A stretch of DNA of 64,000 bases from Erodium maritimum (lineage: Eukaryota; Streptophyta; Magnoliopsida; Geraniales; Geraniaceae): positions 125,891,203 to 125,955,202 of the forward strand of contig OY997588.1 in NCBI GenBank assembly GCA_963921825.1, in the 5' to 3' direction. The notes under the pieces were generated by a model. The model saw only the letters and a list, made by a program, of their open reading frames with translations, searched no databases and was not told the origin of the DNA. A program made the translations under genes and the position numbers. How positions within the stretch are numbered: the first letter of the stretch is position 1; every line of letters begins with the position of its first letter. Below are positions 33,299 to 45,989 of this stretch, in pieces.

Positions 33299-35084
33299 TT
33301 ACTGCTCGTCCTTGATGTAAAAATTTGGCGGCAAGCAAAAATCTTCCTCTTGCTTCAGAATTTCCATCTCCTCTTCGTCCGGTTTCTGAGATTCATTGAA
33401 CAGGCAGAATCTTAAGTCAAATCATATCAGCAACATATACACATGACTTTAAACAACATTAGATATAACAAGCGAACAATATTCTTTTTTCCAGATTTTG
33501 GCCTCAATAGCTGCTTCAATATACTAAAGTTGTACCAAGCCATTTAGTATCGGAATACATAGTTCGAATCAAGTTTATTCTTTTTCTTATTGTATCGAAG
33601 TCAAGCTTAATTTTCAAACTTTCACATCTAGCCTTCCATTACAGCTATACATCTGTTTATCCCCCACAACTCTGAGTGACAAGATGAACAAGAGTTACAG
33701 CCACAAGTATTCCTACTCATTCCCACTTCTGTTTGTTCTGCCTACTACCTTTTATATATAGTTTTTTGTTTCCACATCCTTCCCTGAGCTAATTTATTCA
33801 ATAAGAAGAAGGTAGCTACATAATGCTCAATTTCAGTCATCAAACATTTGGAATGATTGGAAGAGGATCGGATTTATGTATCAGAAAGATTTGAAATCAA
33901 TGTTTTAGATTAAGCTCGTCAAATACAACTGTGAGGTTGCCAACTGGTTTTCTGAGATTCCAATTTGTTTAACTTGGTATTTGAGGCGATCTGTAATTTT
34001 TAACAGTTATAAAATATGAAGAACCATTAGTTTAGTTGAATACCAGCATTTCTATGTTGTAAAAGCGATCCACCAACTGCAAAACTTCATCAGAAGAGAA
34101 GGGTCGATCAAAGCTGCCAGGAGACATTAGCTCAGTGTCAAATTTAACAAACATGAAGGACTGTCGGAACTTGAAAAAAATAATAGGAATATCAGAAAGA
34201 AACCATGAGACAAAACAAAACAAAGCAAAACAGAACCTTCTTCGCATAAATTCCATCAGACCATAAAGGACAAAGTGGCGATGTATGCCTGCACAAAAAC
34301 AATTAGTTAAAGGACCATTAAAAGTGTTACTCGCGTGCCTTAAATAAGGCACTGCACGACAAAATATTTCAAATAATGTAATTCATAGTATATATTGAAA
34401 AGCGATGAGGGATGAAACCAACAGTCTAGTGGTGCTCAACAGTTTGATTCTTATCAAATCCACATTGGGTTCTAAACATTTCCCCGCTCGAATAGACAGA
34501 CCACGCCGCCTTCATTGTTTAGGTTACATACTGCCAGCGATCTTTTCACCATTGTTCCCACAAACGAGTCGAAACAACACAATAATCACACTTTTTGTTA
34601 GAACATAGTTTGTATCCTACAGCTCGGTTAAATTAAATTGAATGCTACTGATATTATATTCAAAGCCACGGAGAATTCACATGATATTGATATCGAGATG
34701 ACCTTCGAATCAAAATATAGTTGACCGGTTTATAAACCACTGATGCAAATGCAAAAATGTCTACTTTTGTTAAGTAATGGGCACAATTAGAAATACAGAA
34801 ATAGGGAATAGCAAAGAAGCTACCTTGTAACTTGGCAGGAGGATAAATTTCAAGAGCCTCCAGCAGCCTGAGCTCCAGTTCGATCCGTGATCGATCCTAA
34901 ATTAAGATACATAAAAGTTTCTCAGTCCAATCAGATACACTCATCAATCTCTACATACACCATTACACATAAACGTAAAGAGAGAGACCTTGGGAAGCGA
35001 AGAAGCAGAAGAGGGAGGAGCTTTGCAGGGGGAGTGTACGGACATGCCGTCTTGTTCCTCCTTGCCACCTCCACCGCCCGACAT
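33299..35084 (-). CDS. EAF7: EAF7/MRGBP-like subunit of the NuA4 histone acetyltransferase
   Basis: I infer five exons on the minus strand: 35084-34989, 34896-34824, 34288-34237, 34113-34044 and 33385-33299. All introns are GT-AG and all phases agree, giving 125 residues. A Gly/Ser/Pro-rich N-terminus (1-32) is followed by RIELELRLLEALEIYPPAKL, GIHRHFVLYGLMEFMRR and SFDRPFSSDEVLQLVDRFYN, then IEMLKPDEEEMEILKQEEDF and CLPPNFYIKDEQ. This matches the MRG-binding Eaf7 family: the conserved G-[IV]-[NH]-[RK]-HF core, a DRF/Y-N-(IL)-E-(MA)-L helix and an acidic tail ending in F-x-LP. The protein would be nuclear, linking MRG15-type chromodomain proteins to NuA4. No lesion is seen. Confidence 0.87.
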
Positions 35085-35707
35085 TTTCTAATTGCAATGA
35101 ATAAATCTCAAGTTTGTATTGGGAACTGTAAATTGCTTCCTGCTTGAACTGGAAATGACAAGAAATTCAAACCGTTGTTGTTGATTTCTGTTTTGAGCTA
35201 GGGTTTTAGATTTTTGATCCAAACGGAAACGAACTTAACATGGTTTTCGTTGTTATTGGGCCGGACCGGATCTACTCCTTACGGGCCAATGCTCGTGATG
35301 GGCTCTTCATTCCTAAAATTATTTGGCCTCTCGATGGAATACCGAATGCAAATGGCGGGAAGAGGAGAGTTGACTAGTTCGGTCACGAATTCATGCCACA
35401 ACATACGATACCAATCATGCGGTCTTTTCGTCATTTTATATAATGGATCTTATTTCATTCATTTTTTATTTCTTTTATTTTTGTCATAATTATTATATTT
35501 ATCTTATGGATAATATATTAATATTGACAATTTATAAACAGCTATTTTATACTGACCATCAGAATAAAAGGCATACTGCTTGTATTTTAATTCAGACTCT
35601 CTTTTAAACACATGATGCAGCTGTTATATGTAGTATAATAGTATTCCTCTCAGTTTCGCGTACATCAGGATGCTTGGTATTGGGGCATAGTCTGAGATAG
35701 ACGTTAA
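35085..35707. other. upstream region of EAF7 and AT-rich spacer
   Basis: The first part presumably holds the EAF7 promoter. No conserved frame is supported. The last part (35650-35707) may belong to the LINE remnant that continues beyond the MITE. Confidence 0.4.
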
Positions 35708-35710
35708 TTA

Positions 35711-36046
35711 GAGTATTTTTAATGGTTTGTCATGATTAGTGTAAAGAAATCATGGTAGGAGGTGTTTTTTGGCTTTCACTCTCATCCCTACCATGACTTC
35801 CTACCATGGCCTCTTCAATGGTCTGTCATGACTAGTCGTAGGGAGCCATGGTTTGGAGTTGTTTTTGGAGCAAAATGGTATTCTCTCTCCTCTGAAATAG
35901 CTCTTACCACGGCGTCGCGTCGTGTCTGGATCCTGCCACGACCCGTAGCCACGCCTCCCTTGCAACGACGTCCTGCCACGATGAGCCGTGGCGGAGCCGT
36001 GGCAGGCCCTACCACGACACGCCTGTCACGACCGTTGTGGATGCTC
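35711..36046. mobile_element. PIF/Harbinger-type (Tourist-like) MITE, 336 bp
   Basis: The left end GAGTATTTTTAATGGT and right end ACCGTTGTGGATGCTC are imperfect inverted copies. TTA lies on both sides (35708-35710, 36047-36049), and CATGACTAGT-type and CCACGAC motifs recur inside. It is non-coding. The terminus resembles the GGGCATCC end of the element at 19277-21620. Confidence 0.65.
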
Positions 36047-36049
36047 TTA

Positions 36050-37055
36050 GTCCGCCAGGTTTATAAGGAGCTTCTGACAGAGAAAGGTGACTAGGTAATT
36101 GATGGAACAGACATAATCAGGTGTGATATTTGAAAGTTGAAAGTACCTCCCAAAGTCCAACATTTTATTTGGAGAGGGGCTTCAAACGTGTTACCGGTGG
36201 CGCTTAATCGCAGGTTCAGGAGAATGGATATTCCTGCAGGTTGTGTGTACCGTGGGGAAGTGGAGTCGGGGGTTCATGCGCTGTTTTTATGTCTCAAGGC
36301 ATTAGACGTGTGGAGCAAGGTCCCGAATATATAGGTAGGTGCAACTGCTACCATTAAGGACACTTTGGAGGTGAGTTGGGGTGGGATGGATAGGGAAAGA
36401 GCTGCTTTCATGGCAGTCATTTGTTGGGAAATTTGGAGAGCACGCAACAAAACGGTGTGGAATGGAAAGGAGAGTTCGGGTGAGGCCATTTTGAGGTCCG
36501 CTTCAAACTTCTATTCAGGATGGAAGGAGGCTCAGATTACTGTTGTTACTAACAGGAGTGGGAGTGGGGGGAATCGTGTGAAGTGGCCATGACCACCGGT
36601 AGGGGTGATGGAGGAGGAGGCGGTATTATTTGCAAGGACGAGACCGGTTTGGTAGTAGGATGAAAATGTGTCCTTTTTCCAGGAATAAGGGATCTTGAGA
36701 CGGCATAGGCTCTCACGGTGAGGGAGGCCTTTAGGTGGATTTGTGGCAAAGAATGGAGGAGGGGAATTATTGAAACTGATTGTCTTAATGTAGTGCTGGC
36801 AGTATACAATTCGGAGTCATGTTGGCACTAATTGGAGATATTATTGATGACTGTAAGCACCTTTTGCAGGAGATCCCGGGATTTCAGGTTGGGCATGTTC
36901 GGCGGGAGGGCAACAAAGTGACACACGGGCTAGCTTGTAAGGCGCAGGATTGAGTTAATTCTGATATAAATTGTTCTATTATACCAGAACCTATCCATGA
37001 TCTCGTTATTAATGATCTTGCCTAATAATACAAGAGCTTCTTCAAAAAAAAAGAT
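36050..37055 (+). pseudogene. LINE ORF2 3' end: zf-RVT and RNase H-like remnant
   Basis: Plus-strand frames read VRQVYKELLTEKGD, LKVPPKVQHFIWRGASNVLP and HALFLCLKALDVW (zinc-binding RT domain). Next comes AVICWEIWRARNKTVWNG, and then, with frameshifts, ALTVREAFRWI and IIETDCLNVVLAVYNS (RNase H-like signature with ETD). Many stops are present. An A run at 37044-37052 marks the 3' end. The family has an RNase H domain and so differs from the LINEs at 8200 and 27117. Confidence 0.78.
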
Positions 37056-37060
37056 TTCTA

Positions 37061-37481
37061 TGTTTACATCATCGAATAATTGTGATTCACGTGGTTTCAT
37101 TTTTTAAGTGAAAATTGAATTAGTTTTGAGATATATTGAGATCAATCACCTTTAATTCCCTACTAGTTTTTAACCGTAAATTTCTATACCGCAAACGCCG
37201 CTTCGGTGCCCATTTTCACAACGCAAGAAACATCGGTTCGGTAGGAAATTGAAATGTTCTGGCCGATTAAAAACCAATGAACTCCGCTTTCATATCAAAC
37301 AACGAAACATTACAGTTTAACAAAAACTATTAGGAGAAATTAATATAGAAGACACCAAACTGCAAACATCAAATACACTAAAGAGAATAAAACAGAGATT
37401 AAGACACACGTATTGTTCCTTAGTCATAATCAAAATACATATGTTTTTATTGTTCCAAGCTATTAATCTCAGTACTGATCG
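37061..37481. other. 3' spacer of the diverged HPt gene
   Basis: AT-rich, with no gene seen. It likely includes the 3' UTR of the minus-strand gene ending at 37482. Confidence 0.5.
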
Positions 37482-39806
37482 TTAATACTCTGGGCGGGTC
37501 CTGGGTTCCTTGGGTGGCATCGTAGCCTCCACGTTGTTGGTCTCCAATGACTCGCAAGGCATGGCTGCTTCCACAAGTCCGGCCAGTCGCAACAACTACA
37601 ACACGTAAAAACATCAATATTAATCATATCACAAAAACAATATACTTTATGTATATGGAAGAGACGAGTCGTATACATCAAAATACTCTATCACTTTGAT
37701 CTTCAGCACACTATACTCCCCAATCAGGTCCGTAGGCAACTCATCCATACTGCAATAAATTATTCTTTGCACAAATTCAAATATTTTCTTACATAAAATT
37801 CCTAGGATGCAACCAGCTACATAGAATATTTCACATTTTGTAACTTATAGTCCCTTTATTTGATAATTGTAAAAACATGCAGTCAACCTATTTCTTTTCC
37901 ACATCCTGATTATTTTTGAAAAGTATAGTTTTATCTTTAAAATTTTCAAGTAATTAAAAAAAATTACCTCCATTAAATTTTCTTGTTTTTTTGATATAAA
38001 AAGAGGTCCTAACCCCCACCTTTCGTTTATTTCTAAATCCTAACCCAAGCAAACGTAAATTGTCATGGAGTAACATTCCCCGCATTTTTCGTCGAAAAGT
38101 TTAATGATCGTTTAGTGAGGAACAGGAAAAGTTGATAGTTTAGAGTTATGATTTGAGAATAACAAAAAGGTTTATGTTATGATTTAAGAATAAATGAAAG
38201 GTCTACGTTATAGTTTGAGAATAAGCGAAAAGTCGAAGTTTCCATTTTAGGAAAGTTTTAGAGCATGTGACAGCATGTGACTGGTATTTCACGACGTTAG
38301 TCACACTTAACTGATTTTGATACATTTTGAGAATTAATAAGGTAAAAACCGTTACTATCTTATACGTTTCGTATATGTAGGTTATGATTTGATGTTTGAC
38401 TTTAGTACAACGAGGTGACATGAAGTTCTTTCTTCAAAAAAAATTGTTTTTACTTATTATTATTTTTTTTAAATGAAATCACCATTTTGAAACAAATTTA
38501 CACCAAGTACCACAAAAAAACAAGTTCAATACATTTCTTTTCTTGTGATTATCAAAAAGACGTTCGTGACTTACAAAAAAATGAATCCCTTATGAACAAT
38601 ATATGGTAACTAATCATTCTTACCGTTCCTTTTCTTCATTATTGCAATGTTGTATTATTTCGTCAGTTGCTACAACTAACTTGGTTGCTCCCGCGCTGCA
38701 AAAATGACAAATTTTCATTAGTATATAGATTCGAGTCGTTTTTTGAACCATTAATATGATGAAATATTTACAAAAGTTCAATGGTATTACCAAGTGGAGC
38801 TATTTTTCAGCTTAGTCAGTTCATCCACAATCCCTTCCAAATTAACCTTCTCCGAGTTCCTGTCAACCAACCATTTATATGTTATACATAGCTTATGTAT
38901 GTAATCAAATGTGGTTTGTGGGATAATTGCAAGAAAAATAAGAACAATCATGAGGTATTTATCTTCTTCTGCAAATTGTTGTCATGTTTTTTGTTAATTA
39001 CATAAACATGCTATGAACATTTTTTGTTGTTGTATTCTGTGTAGATTTGTTCAAAATGTCAACTTTTTATAATAAACAAAACAAAAATAAGTATTTTCAT
39101 CTCTCTTTGTATGTCCAAAATAGAACAAAATCAAGAAAAAGGTGAAAAATCTTGATTTTTTGTTTTTTACTTCATCATTATTTTTAACTTAAATATATAA
39201 AAATAAAATTATCATTTTGAAATAAATTTACATACAACATAAGTAAATTCAAAACACGTTTATACGATTATCAAATGAATTTGTGAAAAATTAATACCTC
39301 ATAATATGTTTTTTTTTGCAACTACACCCTAGTTTGTACTAAAAATGATCATTAATTATTACATGGCATGAACCATTCGATGCAATATATGATGCCCCTC
39401 CTCGAAAAAAGACTTGAAAATGTTCTCAACGAAAGTGCCCGCGACGTTTTCAGGGTTGGGCCCTGCGTAAATTCTCTCCATCTTAACCAACTGTTCTTCA
39501 TCGATATATTTCTGCATCCGCACCAAAATATTTATTTACGATACTATTAATCAACATATATATATAATATGTTTCAAATAAAAATCACTTTTTACGATAC
39601 AAACTATGAACTCATCTCGATAGTTGCATCATCAAACTCGGACTTAAAAAAAACATTAATGACGTGGCTTGTAAAATAAATAACTTTAAATTCACATTTA
39701 TTTATGACTATACAAAACAAGAGGAATATGTACAAATAACCTCATCAAACAGGGATTTCCTCGCTGCAATAGCTTTTTCGCGCAACTTCTTGTAATTGTT
39801 CGACAT
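37482..39806 (-). CDS. diverged histidine-phosphotransfer (pseudo-HPt) protein
   Basis: I infer six exons on the minus strand: 39806-39741, 39511-39363, 38859-38791, 38695-38624, 37749-37677 and 37595-37482 (180 residues, all GT-AG, phases consistent). Exon sizes 3 and 4 (69 and 72 bp) are identical to those of the neighbour at 40267-41502, so the two are tandem duplicates. Residues 1-71 give the first HPt helices (YIDEEQLVKMERIYAG, GTFVENIFKSFFEEGHH). At the active-site helix the neighbour has LHKLKGSSS, but here it reads LTKLKNSST, with Thr87 in place of the phospho-accepting His. The later helices (TKLVVATDEIIQHC, GEYSVLKIKVIEYFDLLRLA) are intact, and there are no stops. Such proteins cannot relay phosphate and may inhibit the pathway, as AHP6 does in Arabidopsis. 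The role here is inference. Confidence 0.82.
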
Positions 39807-40266
39807 GGTATGAAGAACTACTTAATCAATAATCTTATTATGATCTAATGATATGAGAGGAAGTCAGTGTGCAATAATTATTATGATTGTAATCACTATA
39901 TAATATAGCTATAGCAAAGACCACAACATGCATGCACATTTCACAAAGAAATAAACATTTCATGTCTAGTTTATAGTTGAGTAGGAAGGTGTATATAATG
40001 TGATTTTATTCTTGGGAAGTTCGGATCATTTCAGAGTAGAAGGCCTGAAAATTCAAATAGTATTCCTTATTTTCACTCAAATTAATAATGTTTTGGACCC
40101 AACTTATAAAGAAAATAGAATCAGAAATTGCCCATAATTCAAAAATTAAGAAATAAAAATCAGAAACTACCCATAATTCAAATATTAAGAAATAAAAAAC
40201 AGAAATTGCCATAATTCAAATATAGAAAAAGTTCAGACAAGACTAATAAAATCCAGTGCATTTTAT
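39807..40266. other. spacer between the two HPt genes
   Basis: It holds the promoter side of the diverged HPt gene (TATATTATATAG on the minus strand near 39895-39906) and the 3' UTR of the upstream one. Two imperfect copies of a block containing CCCATAATTCAAA-ATTAAG lie at about 40110-40200. Confidence 0.45.
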
Positions 40267-41502
40267 TTAACTTTTATTGACTAATAATCCAAAAGCATCC
40301 TCAGCATCTCTGAAACCAGACCACACTCCTTCACTTTGCTGTCTGAAAAACAAAAAAATGTTACCAAAAGTAGAAATGTTAGCGAGTGTTTGGCTACAGG
40401 TTCAACTTCAATCTGAGCTAGTTAATCCTAAACCCGAAAGGGAACAGATGAATTGAAGGAACATACCTTTGTGCTGCCTCGAGAGGCCTCAAAGTAATCC
40501 TCCAGCTTCACTTGGGTGTCTAAGAATTCATTACCCAACTCTCTTAACACCGCCTTCATGCTGCTCATACACATTTTTTTTCAATATCGAGTTAATTTTA
40601 CGACATTCATCTCAAATAATCTAGGAAGACAAAGAGTTCAAAATCACACCCGTCCACATCCTGAGTCACGCATTGACCCCTCATTTGATTCACTTTCATC
40701 AGTATTTTCTTGGCTCCAACGCTATTATGAACGAAAAGGGTTCAACTTAAGGAATTAACTTCAAATGCAGATCTCTTAAAATACAAACACATCATAATCA
40801 TATAATTAATGTTGTATGATAATTATGTGCACATCATATAATAATTATAAAAACAAAATGTTTTTTTTTATTTGTAAGTATACCATTATTCTAATTTAGA
40901 ATTGGATATTTATAATCATCATATGTACTTTTAATTATCATTAATTGTATTTGATCATATACTAAAGAAATTGATACAAAGTTGAAATGAGATAATTTAC
41001 TTGGAAGAGCTTCCTTTGAGCTTGTGGAGGACCCTATCCATCTCAACGAAGTTGTAAGGACTTTTCTCCCTAGCGAGACACGTGACAAATAAACAAATAT
41101 TATATGTAATATTATACCATACAATTTATAAATCATAAAAAAAACAATAATATCGAAAAATATACATATTTTTACGAACAGTAATTCCTTACAGGGCAGT
41201 GTGCATTTTAGGTATCGTTGCATACATGCTCTTGAAAAACACCTTATAGATTTCCTCAACAAAATTGGGGATTTTCCCATCTTGCAAATTCTCCAATTCA
41301 ACATATTGAGAATCAAGTATACCCTACAACAGAACAAAGAAATATTTTTAGTAATTATTGAAAATCAAATTACATGCTATGGTACTAGTGTATTGCTAGA
41401 TTATGAAAATGTGACCTCGCTGAAAAGGGATTGTCTGAGGGCAGCGATCTCTTCGGGTGTGGAATTCTTCTTGTCGTCGTTGCTGCTACTGCTTGATGCC
41501 AT
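40267..41502 (-). CDS. AHP: histidine-containing phosphotransfer protein (AHP)
   Basis: I infer six exons on the minus strand: 41502-41416, 41323-41193, 41069-41001, 40721-40650, 40560-40467 and 40338-40267 (174 residues, all GT-AG). The order is a Ser-rich N-terminus, EEIAALRQSLFSE, GILDSQYVELENLQD, NFVEEIYKVFFKSMYAT, then FVEMDRVLHKLKGSSSNVGA. The last block is the HPt active-site motif with His88 as phospho-acceptor. The C-terminal helices follow (KILMKVNQMRGQCV, ELGNEFLDTQVKLEDYF). In cytokinin signalling such proteins carry phosphate from membrane receptors to nuclear response regulators. The last-exon acceptor is a choice: using the AG four bases earlier would end the protein after three residues. 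No lesion is seen. Confidence 0.85.
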
Positions 41503-42146
41503 AATATTGAAGATGATTAATAGTCTTTCCAATGTGTAATTACTAAAATACTTGGATCATACTATTACGAACTAGAATTAGTTCATATATAGTCGGAAAA
41601 AATAGTAGGTATGTGATCGGTGGTAGATTATTTTACTCGAGAGAGATTTTACATGTTGAGATATTATAACATGTTTCGCATGATAGTAAATTTTAACTAA
41701 TTTTGTTAATAAACACGTGTCGTATGATTATAGGTCATTATAGTTGCATGATTATGATTTAATAGGCATATGGTATCCACGAGGATTGCAAAACATATAA
41801 GTTTGGATTTGTGATTTTGTTTTCTATACTGATTCTTCTTTTCACAATTACTTTATATTGGATGATTGGTTTTAATCTAGTCGCTTACATAAGTATATAA
41901 ATTCGTAAGTTTCTTTTTAAAGAATGCACATAGTACTAATGTAATTTCTATAACTGTATGTAAAAACACCACATATAATAAACTACTTGTTATGGTGTTC
42001 GGATTTCAACCGTGAAGTAAGAGTTCTTGCTTAAATCTATGTACACAACTATTACATTAGTACACAACAATCTCTATAGTAGATTTTGATTGTATTTGTA
42101 TATTTGATTTTCAATCATAATCATAAATTGGTATATTTATCGACAA
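41503..42146. other. upstream region of AHP and AT-rich spacer
   Basis: CTATATATGA on the minus strand (41593-41584) lies about 85 bp before the AHP ATG and is a plausible TATA box. Nothing else is supported. Confidence 0.45.
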
Positions 42147-42178
42147 CTAGGTGATTGCACCGCGCTAACGCACGATGC
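42147..42178 (-). mobile_element. Helitron 3' terminus (minus strand)
   Basis: On the minus strand an imperfect hairpin GCATCGTGC-GTTA-GCGCGGTGC is followed by AATCACCTAG and then T: a Helitron 3' end (hairpin, short spacer, CTAG, host T). The hairpin core GCACCGCGC is shared with the plus-strand terminus at 52076-52106. The 5' TC end of this copy, which should lie at a higher coordinate, was not identified. Confidence 0.6.
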
Positions 42179-43409
42179 TTGTTTAATATAAAGGTTGTGA
42201 CTTTTTAACGATACTGTAAGATTCGAATGTATTTAAGTGTTCGAATTAACCCAATAAATAATTATGATAAGTCGTTTGGACCAAGGCCAACAATATCGAT
42301 GAATTTGTGTCATATTACGTAAAATTGTAGTCCTAGGTACATTAAAAACAATTTCGTTTTATCGTTTTAAAAAGCAATTATGTATATAAAAGTGCATACA
42401 AGTTCGCGTTACAAATTCAGAGAAACAAAAATAAAATCATCATAGAATTACAACAGGACATGCTTCTTTTGTAGAGTTTGTGATCATAAACCAAGAACGA
42501 AACTAATCTATGCGTACTTTTGATCACCATCATCTTTATCATTTCTAGAACAACCAATTATAATATTAATCACATGTGCGCAGTGCTACCTACAACGCTT
42601 TACTCATACATTTCTTCATACACAAACCAATACTTAATCGATAATACAATGGTCTTTGCCATTAATTATAAATACAGTACACAAAATAAGGAAAGGAACA
42701 CATAAGCAAAGTTGGAAATTAAAACATATTTTTTTATTTAGAAAAATAATACTTGAACAACTCTAATTTCTTCCTAATCACATCGAACATAAGTTCATGA
42801 TTTTCCTTCCTTAGACATAGAAAAAGGAACTATATTCACATTCGAAGCCTACTCTGATGACAAAATCGACAAAATATACATGACTATAAGAATTTGTCCG
42901 ATGGATCTATGTTTCAATCTCTCCATAACACCACAACCTTCAATTTCACCATACTAAGTGACACTTCTCCTTTAAACTTATGAAAACAATGTTGACGTCT
43001 TAGTTATACCCATTGCACCATGTGCTGGTGCTACGACAAGTTTCTTTGACGATAAATCACATGGAAAAGAATATTCATTGGATTAACTGACACCATCATT
43101 TGAACTTCACAACATATCACTTGTTATGTTAATGACAGTATATTATTCACTCTCAGTAGAGCAAAGGCTCAATTAAAAGAAATTTTGCTTCCCACCATAA
43201 TGAATGTTTTCAACTACTCATTCCACGCTTACATAGGAATATTTGCACCAAAGACAGTAATAAAAAAATATAGGTTGAAGCAAAAACACAATACAACAGA
43301 AGGATTTAACATCGGCCTTTGCACATCTTAGAAAAACTTAAAGATCATTTAGGGACTTGTACCAGCTAGAGCTAATAGGGAGTATGAACAAACTATGATA
43401 TCAAATACT
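42179..43409. other. AT-rich sequence, possibly inside a minus-strand Helitron
   Basis: No reading frame or exon is recognised. If the Helitron ending at 42147 is real, this is its 3' part. Confidence 0.35.
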
Positions 43410-45302
43410 ATTAGTGTAATAACCACTCCCGGTCAACGCCAGTCAAACCTGCGAAAAACAGGAAAATTTAAAAATTTTAAGACGGACACTTAATGAACCT
43501 AAAATGACCCCGAGTGTCATACCGGACTTAAGTTGACCCCGTTATTGACCAAAGTGAGTTACGGGGGACTCAGGGCAACTTTCTGATCAATTTGAGAAAT
43601 GTTGACTTTTCGCTGGAAAAGTCAACCGAGCAACGTTTTGGTCCATTCGAGGACCGTTTTGGATCCGAAAAGCTTAACCGTCATCGCAGCGGTCTTAGTT
43701 GAGCCGTTTCCTTGTGGCCCGCCAAGTTTCGTAATTTTTGGGAAAAAGTGCCCGTTCGGGGCCCGAAACGTCCGATTTTCGCGAATCTGATTGGAAAATA
43801 TTAACTAGATATTTTCCAAAAGGTGTGGGACCCACCTTGACACATGTCCTAAATGTGGTGGTGTTAGTTTTGGGGGGAAAATGAATGGAGGAGAAGGGCT
43901 GGCCGAGACTTGGGTTTTAAAAGAAAAAAAAAGAGTTTTAATTGGGTTTTTATGTTAGTTGTTTTAAATTAGAAAGAAGAAGAGAGGTTTTAGAGAGAGA
44001 AGGAGAAGGAGAAGAAGAGAGAAGAAGGGAGGTTGAGCTAGGGTTTGTGATCGATCCCTTGGATCGAGTCAAAGCAAAGAGCAATCCCGTTCCCCTCGTT
44101 CTCCTCTACGGTAATACCCGAATCGATTCTCGTTTTGGTTATTTTCTTGGAAGCTAGGGTTTGAGTATAAACTAAGGCTTAGGGTTGTGTAGAGTGTGGG
44201 GGAGGTGTTGGAGACGTTTTAGAGGTGTTTGGGGGTTTAATTTCACGTTTTCCGGTGACCGGAGGCTCGGGAGGAGCTCCGGCCACCGTGGGTGGTGGCT
44301 GGCCGGAGCTGGCAGCAGCCACCACATGGTGGCCGAGCCTCCCCTTAAACCCTAGGGTCTCGTCCAAGTAGTGTGGGTGGGGCCCACATGCTCGAGTGCT
44401 CGGTTTTTATCGTTCGGGTGGTTTAAAACGTTCCCCGGACCATTTATCCTTAATCGAATCGAAATTTGGAATTAAATTGGAGAAGTTGTAATTAACGGGT
44501 TTTGGAAACTTTAAACGTTAATTAATTGACTTAGAAGTCGGAATTCAATTCCGTCAAGTGCGTTGGGTTCCTTGAAATATTCTAAGACCGTAGAAACGAA
44601 AACGGGAACTTTTGGAGCCCCGGAAGGCAATTAACCAAAACCCGGGCAGATTCGCCATGTCGGGCGAATCTGGCCTTTACGGGTCCTTTATCGACAATAT
44701 CGAGTAATTGGGAAGTTTGGGAGTGATCGGCATTGTCGGGGTTACGTTTGGGCGTTAAGTATGTTAATTTTCGGTTTATTCGTACTAGTTTAAAAGTACT
44801 TTGAATTTGTGTTCTTTTAGATCGTGCTACGGACCGAGGCAAAGGGAAGCTCGGCGAGTGACTGGGTGTACTTCGGGTGTTGTTGGAGCGCTTTTGGGAT
44901 TATATACGAGGTAGGGAAAAGTAGCCGGATCTCGGCCCTGACTGGGGAAAGTTAACAGTAGAATTGCATGTGACACTGGGGTGTCGTGGGTTGAATAGGT
45001 TTATTTAAATATTAGAAAAGCATGATACGAGTTTGTAGCGTTTATTAGAAAAGCATGTTACGGGGACTTAGTAATTATTGGAAAGGCTTGTGACACTTAG
45101 TAGTGTCGTAGGAACAGAGAACTTAGCGCTAATTGTTTTACTGGAGGCATATGACCATGCCCGGAGGTTGTTTGTGAACTTATCTATATTAGGAGTACTG
45201 GAGGCATATGACCATGCCCGGAGGTTGATTGTGAAACTGTTGATGTTAGGACTGTTGGAGGCTTGGTTAAGCCGGAGGTTGATTGCTTATTTGGTGTCTT
45301 GA

Positions 45303-45670
45303 GTGGCCTTGAGAGCCCGTATTTTATTATCGAGTTCTGGGTGGCCTTGAGAGCCCGTATTATTTATTGATTGAGTTTGGGTGGCCTTGAGAGCCCGTAT
45401 TTTATTATCGAGTTTTGGGTGGCCTTGAGAGCCCGTATTATTTATTGATTGAGTTTGGGTGGTCTTGAGAGCCCGTATTTTATTATCGAGTTTTGGGTGG
45501 CCTTGAGAGCCCGTATTATTTATTGATTGAGTTTGGGTGGTCTTGAGAGCCCGTATTTTTATTATCGAGTTTTGGGTGGCGTTGAGAGCCCGTATTATTT
45601 ATTGATTGAGTTTGGGTGGCCATGAGAGCCCGTCTATTTAAATTGGTGTTTTGGGTGGCCTTGAGGGCCC
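45303..45670 (+). repeat. about 39-bp minisatellite inside solo LTR copy 2
   Basis: About ten copies of GTGGCCTTGAGAGCCCGTAT followed by either TTTATTATCGAGTTTTGG or TATTTATTGATTGAGTTTGG. The two variants alternate, so the effective higher-order unit is about 78 bp. Confidence 0.9.
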
Positions 45671-45989
45671 GTGTACTAAGGATGGTGTCTTTGGCTGGCC
45701 TGACCGAGTTAGAGTCTCGGGGGGGTTGCAAGCTTCCTTTAGCTGGCTTACGAGTTAGAGTCTCGGTAAGCTGCAAGCGTGTCTTATGGTTGGTGTCTTG
45801 GGAGGCCGTGAGTGCCTGTGGGATTGTTGAGTCCGTGTCTTACTATCGGTGTGTCTTGGGAGGCCGTGAGTGCCTGTGGGGCTGTTGAGTTCGAGTTTTA
45901 CTGTTGGTGTCTTGGTGGCCATGAGTGCCTGTGAGTGTTGAACTTGTGTTGTTACTGGTTGATGAATTTGCGTGTGATTGTGATTGCGG

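Noticed and set aside
43942-44157. Plus frame in the solo LTR leader
   Set aside because: Purine-rich untranslated leader of an LTR; no homology recognised.
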